From: Chanos chanos
Lineage: Eukaryota > Chordata > Actinopteri > Gonorynchiformes > Chanidae
Length of the DNA: 64,000 bases
Assembly (NCBI RefSeq): GCF_902362185.1
Contig: NC_044503.1
Location: forward strand, 26,539,484-26,603,483
Direction: 5' to 3'
The notes beneath the pieces were generated by a model. That model was not told the origin of the DNA. It ran no database searches and saw only the letters and a program-made list of their open reading frames with translations. Position numbers and translations under genes: made by a program. Shown here in pieces: positions 11,811-24,362 of the stretch. How positions within the stretch are numbered: the stretch's first letter is position 1; the number at the start of each line of letters is the position of its first letter.

Positions 11811-14379
11811 GTAAGTATTGAATTCCACAGTGAAACTTCTTTGCAAATGAATTAAAAGTGCCACAGCCAGCTTTAACCATCAACAACTGAAGAAACTGCC
11901 AGGTTTTGTGGATTTAAAAATGTTACCGCAGACTGGTTATCGAAAATCTCGACAAGAAAACAGACGTGAAGACGCAGCTTTTACAGTGGATTTATATGAT
12001 ACAAATTTGTCTCTGAAGAAGTACGATTGGTTTACGACCCGTCATTTAAATGACTTCGGAAGGCTATCGACAAGTAGATAAATTTAGACCTGCTTCATGG
12101 ACGCTCTGTCAAGTAACTTGCAAGCAGTGCAAAATAATTTGAGGAGTTTTCCGTTTACAACAAGTATCCATTATTCACCTAAGTTGTGAATGTCGTACCC
12201 GCTTCGGGGGCGTTTCCCATGATTCTCCACTACTGCTTTACAGTTAGTGTTTCGCCTAGTATTGGTCTGAGAACGGGGATTTTACCGTCTTCTCCCTGCG
12301 ACGTAAGGGTTAACTGTGTGATTGCGGACTCCGGAGAACCTTGCTCAAGGTGCAAACCAAGAGCAGTTCAGTGGAGTCTATGAAAGGATTAACTTTGTGT
12401 ACTGTTGTATCCTGTAACTTTAAATGTGGTCGACTACATAAACAGGGATAGTGTAGAAGAGAGATTGCAGAACAAAGCGTCATCTACGTTTAGGCATCTC
12501 AGGATTAATCATATATTAATTATCCATTGTTATTTCCCCCGAAGCCCATCAGTGTTGATGTATGAGAACTGGATGCTATTTTTGCACCGCATTGCACAAC
12601 AACAGCTAGCATTTTTTTAAAAATATTTGTTCTGCCAAATACTGATTCATACACCTTCACACGTCCCTGAGATGTAATAGACTACAGCACTGTTCGCTGT
12701 GTGGATATATTAAATGAAAACTTTATAATTTGTTTAGAAATATCTCTTGTACAATGGCAAATCAAACAAGAAACAAATAAAAGTTTCAGTTAAAATTAAA
12801 CAGTGCACGTTAGATTAGCTTTAGTACACATAGTCCAATAACTGATTTATATAGTTTCACTTGGGGTGTGTGTGTGTGTGTGCGCGCGCGCGCCTGTGTA
12901 TTGGTGGTGGTGGGGGGGGGGGGGGGGCAGTCAGGAGTAAAATAAGCCAGTTATGATGTGAGATTCAGTAATTTAGTATGAGAAAGGTATTCATTTAAGC
13001 CAGAATGAAAAATGATTGTTAAAATCAACGAAAATGTGTGTCACATGTACATGGCCTCAAACACATTTTTTAGGTGAAGGACTTTGTTAGTCAGACTAGT
13101 ACAACTGAACTGGTGACATCTGACCAAAATATGTTTCTGTTATATACACATGACCACAGTTACTGGAATTGCTCACAACTTCAGACTTTCAAACATATAA
13201 ACAAAATTTCCATCTGAATGAACAATAACAGTTTAAAATATCTTGTCCATTGCTCTGCACAGTTTACTTTAATGGTAGACTTGGGTTTTCACCCTTGAAC
13301 CCATGTTTTCTTTGATTTCTTTGAAGTTAAATACATGTTTTAGACATTTGTAAACAACTTTGCATCCCAGCAATGTTTTCCAATCTTTAATTTTGAAAGA
13401 AAAAAAAAACAACAAAACAAAACAGTTACGGTTACATTAATTATCATTAGGTAACAGAATAACACAGAAGTTGTACAAATGTGGTCTTAAAATATGACTA
13501 TTTCATGATCACGGTGCTAACACTGTTAATATAGTTTAACCTCTTGAATGACCCTTAGTGCTTGTAAACCAAAGACGTTTGTATGAGTGCAACTGGTAAA
13601 TTGTGACGCTACACAGTTTGTGCAGTTCATGAAGGCTCCTCTCTTGTTTATTGGTTTAATTATTTGCCCCTCTTAATTGAAAACCCTCCCTGAAAGCATA
13701 GGTTAGTCAGAGGCTCGCCCATAGTCTCACTTCAAAAACAGACCAATGTACACAATAGAAACAGTGATAAAAATCTTAAATCTTGTCCTCTTTCTTTATC
13801 TTCTCTTATCTCTGGCCTCACTAATGGACACTGAACAATCAAATCTGGCCACATTCTCTTCATTGTACCAGAGACACAGAGTTAAAGCTCAGATGAAGGA
13901 CCCAGGGCATAAGAACAGGGCCGTCTGAGTCAGGCATGCATGCAAATACAGTGGGCCTTTTATTGTTGTTGTTTGTTTGTTTGTTGCTGCTGCTGTTATT
14001 ATTGTTTGCTGACTCCTAGACATGAAATTTATTTTGGTTTTTGTGGCAGGGTATAAAAATCTAGAACTATCACTTTAATCTGATAATCAGCCACAATGAT
14101 TTTACCACAAAATTCTGTTGGTTTGTTTTTTTTTTTTGCATGCCAGCATTCTAATATTTATTGAGTAGTAGTTCATATTTTATCCAGATAATCACAGCTG
14201 GGCAAGTCAGATAAAGATCCTTAAACATCAAAAGTGAACTATGCTGCACTCACTCAAGTACCTTTTAAAACTTTTTATGTGCTCAAGTTTTGAACTATTT
14301 GTTCTCTTTGAATTTATAACGCTTTTTTAGAACTTTAGAATTTTAGAACGTTTCTGAATTTGTCTTCTTGTCACCCCAG
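11811..14379 (+). other. kdf1 intron 1 (putative)
   Basis: About 2.6 kb with no coding exon. It includes a GT run changing to GC (about 12867-12892) and a poly-G run near 12911-12927, a combination prone to Z-DNA and slippage, and several short A- or T-rich runs. Confidence 0.4.
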
Positions 14380-14398
14380 GTCCTGAGTGCGGTGAGCC

Positions 14399-15703
14399 AT
14401 GCCTGGCCACAGCACAGGGGCTAACCATAAGTCCTACTCCCACACACACCACCACACAGCACGCCCCAGGGCTGATGGCTACAGGCAGGGCCGCACCAGC
14501 TCCAGGGACCACACCGTCAGCCAGGAGTCCGGCCGGGGACACCACGGCGAACAGCCCCGCCACTCCGAGACCCAGCACTCCCGTAAAACGCACCATCGCC
14601 ATGCCAACGGGCGGGGCTCCGAGACCTTGGGTTTCATCCCGGGTTCGGCAGACTCCCCTCAGGGCACGCATGCCTGTGGATCCTGTGCCTCTCTTGGCTG
14701 GAGCGGATGCAAAGCCCTCCTGTGCTGCGTTCTCACCTGCGGGCTGTACGGCACCCGAGAGCCCTGCCTTCCTGTTAACGAGAGCTCCACGGATACCAAG
14801 GTGAAACCCGAGCAGGAGCCCCGTCCGACAGCCAACGGCATTGCCTTGTCCAATCCTACTTGCGGGATAACACTGGAGCCCAGCAAAACCAGGTACTTGC
14901 CCAGCTCTGACAGTTTCCGTTACCAGGATGTCTGCATTGCAGGCAAGAAGGTGGATTACCCGCTCAACTCGGAGGCTCCGCCTCGAAGGAGCCGAACAGC
15001 CGGCAAAGGGGACAGCCAGCGTCCCATAAGCAACACCAGCATCTACTCTCGCGAGGATTTAGACCTGGATGACCTGAGCGACAGTGGCACGGACATTGAC
15101 TCCCTCATCACCAAGAAGCTTCTGGAGCTGTACAAACTGCACCAGATCGAACAGCTGGCCAAGTGCACTTCCGACACCTCCTTCTCGCGCAAAACCAACG
15201 AGATCAGTGATCTCATCAACAGCATCGCTCAGGACTACAACCTGGAGGAGCAGGAGGCGGAGTGTCGGCTGGTGCACGGCGTCATTCGCATCAGCACGCG
15301 CAAGGCCAAGAGCCATTATGGCCACAGGAACAAGGACTACAACTCCCAGGATGCCTTGCAGCCGATCAATGGGAGGAGGGATGGAACCCTTCCTGACAGT
15401 GGCAACGAGACAATGACATTCACAAATAGCAGTGGTAAGCCTATCCAGTTCATTATCAGACCAGTACATTATTAAAAGCAAAATATGGGTATAGAGTAAA
15501 AACTTCCATATGGGTATGTTACCCATGACTTCTACTGAGCACATTCTGACACTTTGTTTCAATTCCCTCAAAGTGGAACCTGAGGTTAAGCTTTCCGATC
15601 CGACGCCTTCGGATGAACTTGCACGAAAAATGAGGGGCTACAGTAGCAGAAGTAAGTGTAAGTGCAAAACTCTTTCTCATGATATACAATATGACAAATT
15701 TAC

Positions 15704-15745
<42 letters not shown>

Positions 15746-16774
15746 CAATCCACACTACTCATTATCTCATGGGTGCGGGCACAAGCTTTGAGACGTTTCG
15801 GTGGGGTGTTGGGTGTGGGATGGGGTGGGGTGGGGAGAAGTCGTTAACTCAAGTTTGGTCTTGGGGCATTAACTCAAAGACCAAGAGGCTTTTACGATTG
15901 TGTCCCACAGACTCACCATTCGTTATCAGTGCCCCGTTGTTAGCGTCTCATGCTAAAGGCGTTTTCTCACTCTCTCTCGCTCCTTTCCATTGGCATTCCT
16001 ACCTTTGATCTGCCTCACAAGAGAATAATGCCTACACACACACACACACACACACACACACCCCTTCCATTTTCCTCAAACTGTTCTCCTTATGGCCACA
16101 AGCTCATTTTGCTTCACTTCTCATCTTTCAATGCTTCTGGAGGGAGCCAACCTCCTTAGCATGTTAACCTCCACAATGACCTATCAGGTCTCATGCATAG
16201 GACTCCTAACATAATAGGAGCGCGTTCATTATGTAATCCAGTGATGGTCTCGAGTTTCTAGCGATTCGCTGTGCTATGTGATCTTTCTATGTGTAGGGGA
16301 TCATTTTGTCCGTGACTGTGAGACCTGGACTGCTTTGTCATATTTGGACACATATTTGGTTGAGACTTTTCTCCTTTTGTTCTTCTGGTTCAGGTTTCAC
16401 AGTACATGCCATACTGGTCAAAGCCAGTAGCAATTTGGAGAGCAATTTCATTATTTATTTTGAAAGAGTTTTCTAGGGTGAAGTTGCATTTTCTTTCCAT
16501 CCTTCTCCCACATATACACACACACACACACACAAAAGTCTTGTCTCGAATGATATTAGATGTTAGAATGATGGGTACCTGTCTCATTTCTGCATTTTCA
16601 TTATCTATTCTGAAAGGTTTTTGAAGGATGAAGTTACATTCCTCCTACACACGCACAAGTTCTGTGTCAAATAGCTATCTGAAGTATTTAAATGATGGGT
16701 AACTGTCTCTGTGGTTTTTGCAATTTCATTACTTATCTTGGCATTTTTTGAAGAATGAAGATATGTGTTTTTCC

Positions 16775-16814
<40 letters not shown>

Positions 16815-17188
16815 TCACTGTCTGACACACACACACACACACACACATACACTGAGACCTAAGTCAAATGGTTATCTCAGGTATTTGAATGATTATCACA
16901 GTTTCATAACTAGGACATAGCGGCCCTGTCTATGTTTTCTTTTACATTGAAACTTCCAGTAAGAACTATTAAATCAAAGCAACACCAGATAAAATTCGCT
17001 CAGTTGCTCAATGCAATAACACTCAGAGCAATTAGCGAGGTCGGTTAAGTCAGGGCCAATATTTCTAATTTTACGATTAGAAGATGACAAATGAACTTGT
17101 GCTTGTTTTCACAGCGTACTCCTCCAGTTCAGCCTACTCTCCCTACCAGAATGAGACAGATTCGTCCGGTGCTCCGTTGTTGCACTGA
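14399..17188 (+). CDS. kdf1: Keratinocyte differentiation factor 1
   Basis: Four coding exons: 14399-15434, 15574-15651 and 17115-17188 carry the frame, the first exon holding most of the protein; that is three coding pieces plus the upstream non-coding exon. The total is 395 residues (human KDF1 398). KDF1 restrains proliferation and promotes differentiation of epidermal progenitors, and human mutations cause ectodermal dysplasia. The N-terminal third is low-complexity and rich in His, Ser and Arg. A Cys-rich stretch with GCKALLCCVLTCGLYG follows at about 95-115. The diagnostic C-terminal domain then carries DIDSLITKKLLELYKLHQIE, QLAKCTSDTSFSRKTNEISD and LVHGVIRISTRKAKS, matching the human protein closely. 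The last exon encodes the conserved ending with TDSSGAPLL. The gene sits between the tpbg-like gene and nr0b2; KDF1 and NR0B2 are also neighbours in human. Confidence is high in identity and boundaries. Confidence 0.95.
15704..15742. repeat. (CA)n microsatellite
   Basis: A CA run of about 19 units about 50 bases after the donor of the 15574-15651 kdf1 exon. A second CA run lies at about 16034-16060. Confidence 0.9.
16442..16907. repeat. Diverged minisatellite, three units of about 130-150 bp
   Basis: In the last kdf1 intron a unit begins GCAATTTCATTATTTATTTTG and runs through a TTTTGAAGGATGAAGTT-like core, a CA or CT microsatellite, a GTCTTGTCTC/AAATGGTTATCTC-like part, and an AATGATGGGTA(A/C)CTGTCTC end. 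Starts are at about 16442, 16592 and 16720. Copies differ by many substitutions and by the length of the embedded microsatellite, so this is an old tandem array. Confidence 0.8.
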
Positions 17189-17192
17189 ATCA

Positions 17193-17211
17193 CCCCCCCC
17201 CCCCCCCCCCC
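17193..17211. repeat. Poly-C run just after the kdf1 stop
   Basis: Nineteen C begin five bases after the kdf1 TGA and lead into a T-rich stretch. On the mRNA sense strand this is a poly(C) tract that could bind PCBP-type proteins; it could also be plain slippage. Confidence 0.9.
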
Positions 17212-17985
17212 TTTTTGTTTTTGCCTGGTCCGTACTGTATTTACCAAGTGTTCAAGTCTGTCCAGTGGTCTTCATTGCAGACACGTAAACCTAGATTACG
17301 GATGACTTTTCAATTCTGTGTTTTTGTTTGTTTGTTTGTTTATTTTGGTCGGTTTGTTTTTTGGAGCCTCAACCATTCAGTCTCCCTCCAGATAGTGTTT
17401 CAGTCCAGTAAGGTGTGTACAAACACAAAGCCTGCTGCAAAGAGAATAGCTTGAGAGCAATTCACTTTTTTTTTCCCCCAAAGTATCTTGCTATCCTACA
17501 TAATGGTGAACAGAGTAGAGCTTAAACATCATGGATGCTGTAGGGCAACTTTATTTTCATTAGCATTTTTATATTCTCATTCATTTGCAAGACTTTCTTT
17601 TTTTTATTTGCACATTTTTTGTAAAAGACATTGATGGGATATTTTTAACATCGTAATGAGACTGTATAATAGACTTTTTTTTTTTTTTTGCATAACCGAC
17701 AATTATGTGTTAGTTCACTCCAGGACGTCGTACAGAGTGCATATGGCAGCGTTTATTTTGGCTTGTACAGTCTTGACTCTGATAGCAAATAGTTTTAGAT
17801 AAACTGAAGATGGTTTGTTTTTTTTCTCCTTATCTGTTCTTTTTTTTTTGTATTATTATTATTTGTACAGAAATGTTACAACTCTACAAGTTACTTCCTG
17901 GGCTTCTTTACCATAACTGAAAGTGTCTGTCTTGTGGAGTTTTGGTCACTTTTAAAATTCAATGTATAGTTTTATTTTTTATCAA

Positions 17986-17991
17986 AATAAA
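17986..17991 (+). other. kdf1: kdf1 polyadenylation signal
   Basis: AATAAA about 800 bases after the kdf1 stop, preceded by a T-rich 3' UTR and followed by GT/T-rich sequence. This is the most plausible transcript end. Confidence 0.6.
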
Positions 17992-17999
17992 AAAGGGAA

Positions 18000-18821
18000 A
18001 TGTTCTTATGTTCGTCTCTAATTGTTTTACTGTCCTTATTTCTCTTCTCTCCTCATTTTCTTTTTGTTTGTTTGTTTTTGTTTTTGTTTTGTTTTTTTTA
18101 TGTGAGACTCTTTGTGTTTGACCTCAAATGTTTGCTGACCTCAAATGTTTGCTCCACTCTGATAGACATCGTGGTAAACAAGTTTTTGAGGAGGACATGA
18201 TGGTAGTACTATGAGTGTGTGTATGTGCATCCATCCATCCGTGTGTGTGTGTGTTTGGTTGTTTACGGAGGGGTTGCGTTATGCTATGCTCTTTATGGAC
18301 CAGAGTTCCTGATATGAAGATTCTGTTGGCAGAACTCAAACTGACCTGAGATTACCTCACTGATAAGCACAACACGTTTATCAGTGCTGTCGCTGCTCCC
18401 CAGAATCCGTTTTAACTGTTTGAATCTGAACGGTTTGCTTTACCTACACATGTTTATTGTGGATGTCTCCGTGCTTCGCGCGGTAGTTGGTCTTGTGTAT
18501 ATATGTTTTTCATTAATCATCATGACTCTTACTGTCGGCCCAATGTGTGTGTGGTTTTTTTTTTTTTATTTTGGCAAAACGGTTCACCTGGTTAACCTCA
18601 GCCACAGGCTCTCTCATGTTTGCCTTTCTTTTGCTCTACGTCGCTCGCTACTTTTTTTTCCCTCCTCTGAAGACTCGCTATAGTGTCAACCTCCTCCCTC
18701 TGTTTCCCTAAGGTCGCTGCGTTGTGAACTTGTTTAGCTGGTTTGACAAAAGAAAGGAAATAAAATCCTAGCGTTTGTCTGACTTGAGTTGCACATTGTG
18801 GAGGAGGGGCAATTTCCAGAC

Positions 18822-18867
<46 letters not shown>

Positions 18868-19600
18868 GAGAAAAAGAGTCTTGCAGCTCTTAACACTTTC
18901 CCTACCTGTCACCATTTGCAATTCTTGTCATGGGTTACGTTCAAATATTTCATATCTGTCTGAAACAAGAACCGATTGGAGCAACTGTGAAAGACCTAGT
19001 GTTAGTTGAGACACTTAACACACATTGGGTGACTCATCTGTGATTGACTGTGTTAACAGTGAACTGCTTGCATAGTGGTGTTGCTGACATGTATGAGTGG
19101 CCTACTGTCTCTCTTGGCTCCCTGCCAAAAGTGCAGTTTTCCAGTTTTACCTGTATGATGTTGCGAGTCACCATTTCACAGTTAACAAACATTTCACAAT
19201 CTTCTAAAAAAAAAAATAAGATAAACTCAGAATACTTGTTCTATGGTTCACTTCCCAATGGAGATTTGTTTAATGAAACTATACATTTAAATGAGTTTTC
19301 CTCCACCAGCGATCTAAAGGGGCTCTGCATCAGAATCAAGTCAGGATTTTCTGGATTGATGTTTGGACATCTGACAAATTAATGAGACAATGACATCTAA
19401 CCTAAGAAATAAAACTTGTGAAAAATAATGATTTTCAATTTATATACTGCTTTTCAGAGACTGGAAGACAAAAATGCAGCATCGAGAAATATGAGAAGCC
19501 AAATGGTGAAAGAACAGAATGCACAGAGCAGCAAATTACAGAGTATAAAGAGCAAGCTGGGAAGAAGGAAGGAATTAAAAGTGGAGGAGGGGGCCTGAGG
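18000..19600. other. Intergenic, kdf1 to LINE remnant
   Basis: No exon recognised. It has a 17-base direct duplication (ACCTCAAATGTTTGCTG) at about 18121-18153, GT runs near 18215 and 18240, and a GA run at about 18829-18872. Confidence 0.5.
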
Positions 19601-21640
19601 TGGGTGGACCTGGGTTTTCATCGTGAGGGTGGGTTTGGGTGGAGACTGAAAGACAGTAGGTGCCTGGGTTTAGTGAACAGTTTTAGTGAGGGTGCACCAT
19701 AAAAAAAGCCTGTAATTTGTGACTGGATGAACCCTCCGTCCCCAAAGCAGACAAGCTTTGACACAGGCGGAAGGTGAACAGACTGGTAGAGGAGTGCCTC
19801 AGGTTCTGAGTCGGGGTGGCCGATTGGATAGAGTGACGAAAGCCTGTTGAGGACAGTTAGCAGTAAGATTTTGAAGTTTGTGGATTCTTTAATGGGGGAG
19901 CTAGTGCAGGTCTCGGGGGCTGGAGATGGATGTATTGTCAGGACTGAACATTTGAGCTGAAACACACAACTGGTTACTGGATCATCTGGAGTGTCCTTAG
20001 GCTGGTACTGAGAGAGATTCATCATTAAATACAGCCAACCACATACAATATGAACATATGAATAAGAGTTGTGGGAACTGGCTGAGAGATGCATGGCCTA
20101 CGCTTGGCTTCCCAATAAGGAATGTGTAAACTTCGTATCCTTGCTAATACTATAAATACGCAGAACAATAGGGTTTTTATAGAAGCTGAGATGATGTGGT
20201 GGAATCCACTGGTAATTCCAGATGAACAATGCAGATCAGTTAGGAGGAGAGATAACAGTGCTGTAAATGAATAGTACAGCATAATATATGAAAATGACTC
20301 ATTTTATTAAGGGTGTGTTTTGAGCCGATGAGAATGTGCTCTGTCTTGTCAATGTAAGCCTGAAAATCTATATAGGTTTCATCCAAGAGGTGGGAATTTG
20401 TTTGAGTCAGTGATTGGATTCTGGACAACGTTTCAACTTTTTTAGATCTGAAGTTCATCAGTGCAGAGGTGTGAAACCAGGCTGAAATGGTGTATATAAC
20501 TAAAAAGTAAGGGGCTAAAGACAGACCCCTGAGGAACTCCTTTTGAGGCTGTGCTGGATCTGAAGGGGTGCTAACATGGTTTCTGCCAGAGAAACAGCAT
20601 TTCCATTTGTTTAGCCTAGGGTGACTTAGAATTATCATCTTATCAAAAAGGTCACATGTTTCTGGAGCACTTTGGGCGTAAAAGTCTTGGTCAGGTGTAC
20701 ATCTGTTGTAAGGGATTCAAACCACAACCTTTCAGTTACTGGGCTGCTTCCCGCGCTACTCTGCTCCCTGCTGCCATACACTGTGCTTCCCAAATTTTAC
20801 AGGTTTTGGTCCAGGAAGAAATGTGTCACTGGGTTAAAGGCTGCATTACAGAATCAGCTGACACGGGAAGATTGACATGAAGTGACATGAAGTCGCTGTA
20901 TTGTGAAGTGAGCTAGAATCCAGACCGAAGGGGTTTTAATGCATTTAAAAATCTTTGTAACCAAGAACAAGTTGAATTTGGGGTGGTGATTGAGATTGTA
21001 AAGATTCACATTTACTCTCTTCAAGATGGGATTGGCCACATATTTTTTTTTCTTTCGGTTAGAGAGGATGTGGCATTGTGAGTAGTGACTGGTTAAACAG
21101 AGCTTTAAGTTAGGGGGTGGGAACAGGAAGGCAGGCCTTGGTGAGGAAGGTAGGGAGAAGATTAAGGGAACAAGTGGAGAAGAACGTCAGGCATTTTGGA
21201 GGAGGCAATGAGGGTAACTGCTGAGGGGCAATATTCTAAAGCAGCAGGAAGTGGGTCACTGATAATGAGATGGAGGGAGAGGGGTTTTTAAGAGTGCTGC
21301 TGGGGATGAAAGACAGCAATATTGGAAATTTTTGTCTTTGGGAAAAAAATGAAGTCAAGAGTCGCAGAGGTCAGAGGATCCAGAGGCCTTGAATAGTTTG
21401 GTGACAGCTAAAAAGAGTGCAACAGTCTGAACTGCGTCTACAGAGAAGAGGCCAGGTTTTACGATACGGAGAAAATGATTGTTGGAGAATAGTTGTAGTT
21501 GTTTTTTTTTCTCCAGTGTTTTCTGTGAGTCATGAGTTCCTGTAGAGTTTTTCCAGGCAAGAGCCACTGTTTCACTGTATAGAGAGTGGTTCAACTGGTT
21601 GTTTTCTTTTTTTTCCCCCTAAATTAAATGAATGCTGGGT
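19600..21640 (-). mobile_element. Decayed L2-clade LINE (reverse transcriptase part)
   Basis: Reading the minus strand from high to low coordinates gives successive pieces of an L2-type non-LTR polymerase in the right order but in shifting frames. First come SSDLCDS-like linker sequence near 21360-21590 and PILKRVNVNLYNLNHHP near 20944-21037, which corresponds to the P-LLKK-N-D-NLNNYRPIS block. Next are the fingers/palm motif GVPQGSVFSPLLF at 20502-20540 and DKTEHILIGSKHTLNKMSHF near 20280-20345 (family form KTE-LLIGSK). The carboxy end, VSKLVCFGDGGF, lies near 19720-19760 (family form RLKTFGDRAF). Stops, frameshifts and loss of the catalytic YADD region show it is dead. The endonuclease part is not visible, so it is 5'-truncated. 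A SINE interrupts it. Confidence 0.8.
20650..20780 (-). mobile_element. tRNA-derived SINE inserted in the LINE
   Basis: On the minus strand a tRNA-like head (TGGCAGCAGGGAGCAG, then AGTAGCGCGGGAAGCAGCCC) is followed by AACTGAAAGGTTGTGGTTTGA and a Pol III B box (GGTTTGAATCC, plus coordinates 20713-20723). After it comes a body of the type CCTGACCAAGACTTTTACG and CCCAAAGTGCTCCAG, the usual fish SINE formula of the form 'gagcaaggcacttaaccc...ttgctcc'. It lies between the PILKR and GVPQGS pieces of the LINE, so it landed after the LINE did. Ends are approximate. Confidence 0.65.
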
Positions 21641-22834
21641 GAGCTTTTAGCATCACCGCTAGGGGGAGACAGAGTAGCATTAAGTACAGTGGCATGCACT
21701 GCTTACAGTGTATACAGCTGGAGACATTGGAATGGAGCCAATAGTCACCTCTGCTGTGAAAACTTTTTTAAGATTAAAAAAAAAAGTCTTACTAATACAG
21801 AAAAATACACTGACATGCATTTAGTTTAGTTATTTATTTTCTTGACTTTGTGATTTAATTTATGCTTTGCAGATCCTTGAAAGATTACTATGTAGTCAGA
21901 CCTCATCATTTTAAATTTGAAGAACTATTACATTACGCATCTATTAAGTACAATATGAAAACAAAAGCAGCTATTAAATAGAACAAATTAGTTCACTCCC
22001 TTGCATCGGGAGAGGCAGACAGGGGGGGAAAAAATCCTCAGTAACAGATGTTGGATAAAACTTTCACATTTTTGGAATTATATGAGAGAAGGAGCAATCC
22101 CATTAACGTGTGTTGCAGTTGTGCCTTTGCACTCTGAAGGAGTGGACTGTATTTTACAAGTGACTGGAAGCTCAAGTCAGGTAATCTCTGAACATGTGTG
22201 TAATTTACCGTGGTGTCACTGACCTCATCGCGTCATTGTCAGAGACTTCCTCTGGATAAACATCGTCCCGGCGGTGCCAGGCACGAAAGATGCGTACTTA
22301 ACACGTTTCCAAAGTCCCTTTTACAGCACTGATGTAATTATTAGTGTTGTGACGAACATTACTATTAGTCAATCTGAAAATGACCTATGTATTCTCAACT
22401 AACTGGCTTTTTAAATCAAAACATAATTATGTTATTGTGACAGTACTGTTGTGTAGTTTTGAGAGCTGCTTCAGAGAGGGCGGTGATTTGTCTTTCATTT
22501 TTTTTTAAAGGAAAGTGAAGAAGTTTTATGAGCTATTTTGTCATAGAATAGTAGAATAGTACCCAGGCTTTTATTGCCCAGAAGTGGCTGATTCATTTTT
22601 CCTTGAGTTTCTCTTCACAGTCAACCCAAGGTATTATCGGAAACATTTTTAATCATTACGACTTCTTCTGAATAAAAGTTATTTACATTACAGTTTGAAG
22701 AAATGTAAGTTCAGCAAGACAAACTTTTTCACCTCTAGCTTATATATCACCTTAAGCTTATACACCTTTCAAGACAGTACATGTGTATATATGTAACTTA
22801 CAGGCATTTGTTAATTTGTTTAAAAAAATAATAA
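21641..22834. other. Intergenic, LINE remnant to nr0b2
   Basis: No gene or clear repeat recognised in about 1.2 kb of AT-rich sequence. Confidence 0.4.
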
Positions 22835-22914
22835 TTTATTTAAGATGTTGCTGAATACAAACATATTTACACCAAGCATGGACATCATATGTTTTCCTGT
22901 TTTGGGGCACAATA

Positions 22915-22920
22915 TTTATT
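22915..22920 (-). other. nr0b2: nr0b2 polyadenylation signal
   Basis: TTTATT on the plus strand, that is AATAAA in the nr0b2 sense, about 390 bases after the stop codon. A second copy at 22835-22840 is the alternative. Confidence 0.45.
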
Positions 22921-23313
22921 GGACTTTAAGAAACAAGCTTACAAAACTAATGTCAAACCACAGTATCATAGTATAAAACACGGCATTATAACTCTGATCA
23001 GAATTACTGTCCAGCACAGTGTATAAAAACTAGAAAAATAAACAAAACTGACATATGACCTTGATTATAATCTGCCATGGGGTAGAAAAATTCATCTTTG
23101 AGCATAAACAATAAAAAAAAATGTAATTTGTAACGATTCAAACATGGTTAAAGTAACCCACAAGTTTTTCTCAACTACATCTTTTTCGAATATCCATTGT
23201 CCAGCCCTTGTTACAAAGGGCGTATGTTCTTTGTCTAGTCCCAGCTTTCTGTTTAGAGATGAGCATTCATACAATGTTCGAGGATTCACCGGATTCGGTG
23301 TTCAGAATGCTCA

Positions 23314-24362
23314 CTACCTCGTGAAAAGCATTTCGACAAGCAGGTCCAAAAGATGCGCCTGTCCAATGACTGGCCGGAAGAAGAGTTCTGTGATTAAGGA
23401 CGGCGTGATGGTTTTCAAAGACGAGGCAGTGAGAAGAATTCGAGCAAAACGGCCTCTGTCCTCGGGATGAAGCGGGAAAACGACTTCCCTTAGAGCGTGC
23501 TGAGCCTCTTGTTGGAGACCCTCGATGAACAAAGAGGCCTTCAAATCTGAGACATCTGTTCAGAAAAAAGGGGGGGGGGAATTCAAGTTAAAAATACACT
23601 TCATCCTATTCTTGTGCCCTAAACCTGAAATCCAAATGTTACTGTTTCACTGCAAACTTTTCTTTTAAAGAAAATTTCATTTTCAAGAATTAAAAACATC
23701 TTCTGTATTGACCACTGCCTTGTGATATATAATAGGCTACAGTTCACAGATGATTCTAATCTATAGAGTCAAATATGAAACAATATTAAAATAAGTAAAA
23801 AAAATTTAATAAAATACATGTACCTACCAGGATTGAATATGATGGTGCCCTTGAGGTAGGCATACTCCTTTGGACTTAAATCCAAGCTCCAAAACTTCTT
23901 GAGGCAAGACATGATTTTCTCCACTCCTGCCAAGGTGGGTTGTTCGCGGTCGGAGTCATGGCTTTCTCGGTGATTGAGAAGTATTCTTTTCAGCATGCTA
24001 GGAGCCGGCGTATCGGTTACGTCAAAACTCACTCTTTCCTGCGCGAGACCCAGTATGAAGAGCGGTGCCCAGCAATTCTGGAGTAAGGTCAATTGATCTT
24101 TCAGTGGCAGTTGTTGAAAAGCCGGAAGGCTCTTCATAAAATGAATGGTTTTCACCAACACGCCTGAAGCGACCTGACACGTCTCTTTTGGCGTTTTCAG
24201 GCAAACAGTCCGTCTCGTGTCACAATGACATTTGTGCGCGACCAAGTTACAATTCAGGTTGTTATGGGTCGGCTCGTCGTTGTCCGTTCGGCTGAGAATA
24301 TGGTACAGGATAGCGCTAGGCTGCCCATTGTTGTTATCTACACAATGACATTCGTAATCCAT
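23314..24362 (-). CDS. nr0b2: Small heterodimer partner, orphan nuclear receptor NR0B2
   Basis: Two exons, 24362-23828 and 23555-23314, encode 258 residues (human SHP 257). The single intron sits after FNPG, where the human gene also has its intron after FNP. SHP lacks a DNA-binding domain and represses other receptors (LRH-1, HNF4, LXR), closing the bile-acid/FXR feedback on cyp7a1 in liver. The N-terminus has the ILYHIL LxxLL-like helix. The ligand-binding-domain fold is clear from LPLKDQLTLLQNCWAPLFIL, FWSLDLSPKEYAYLKGTIIF and LFFRPVIG, and the end LLDLLVEMLFTR is the AF-2-like helix. The N-terminal segment carries several Cys-x-Cys/His pairs (YECHCVD, HKCHCD) not in human. Fish have two copies (a and b); I cannot tell which this is. 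It is convergent with kdf1. Confidence 0.95.

Noticed and set aside
15059-15571. 170-residue minus-strand open frame opposite kdf1
   Set aside because: Shadow of the coding strand, which matches KDF1 strongly.
20713-20723. A Pol III B box that could indicate a tRNA gene
   Set aside because: No foldable cloverleaf around it; it is the head of a SINE inside a LINE.
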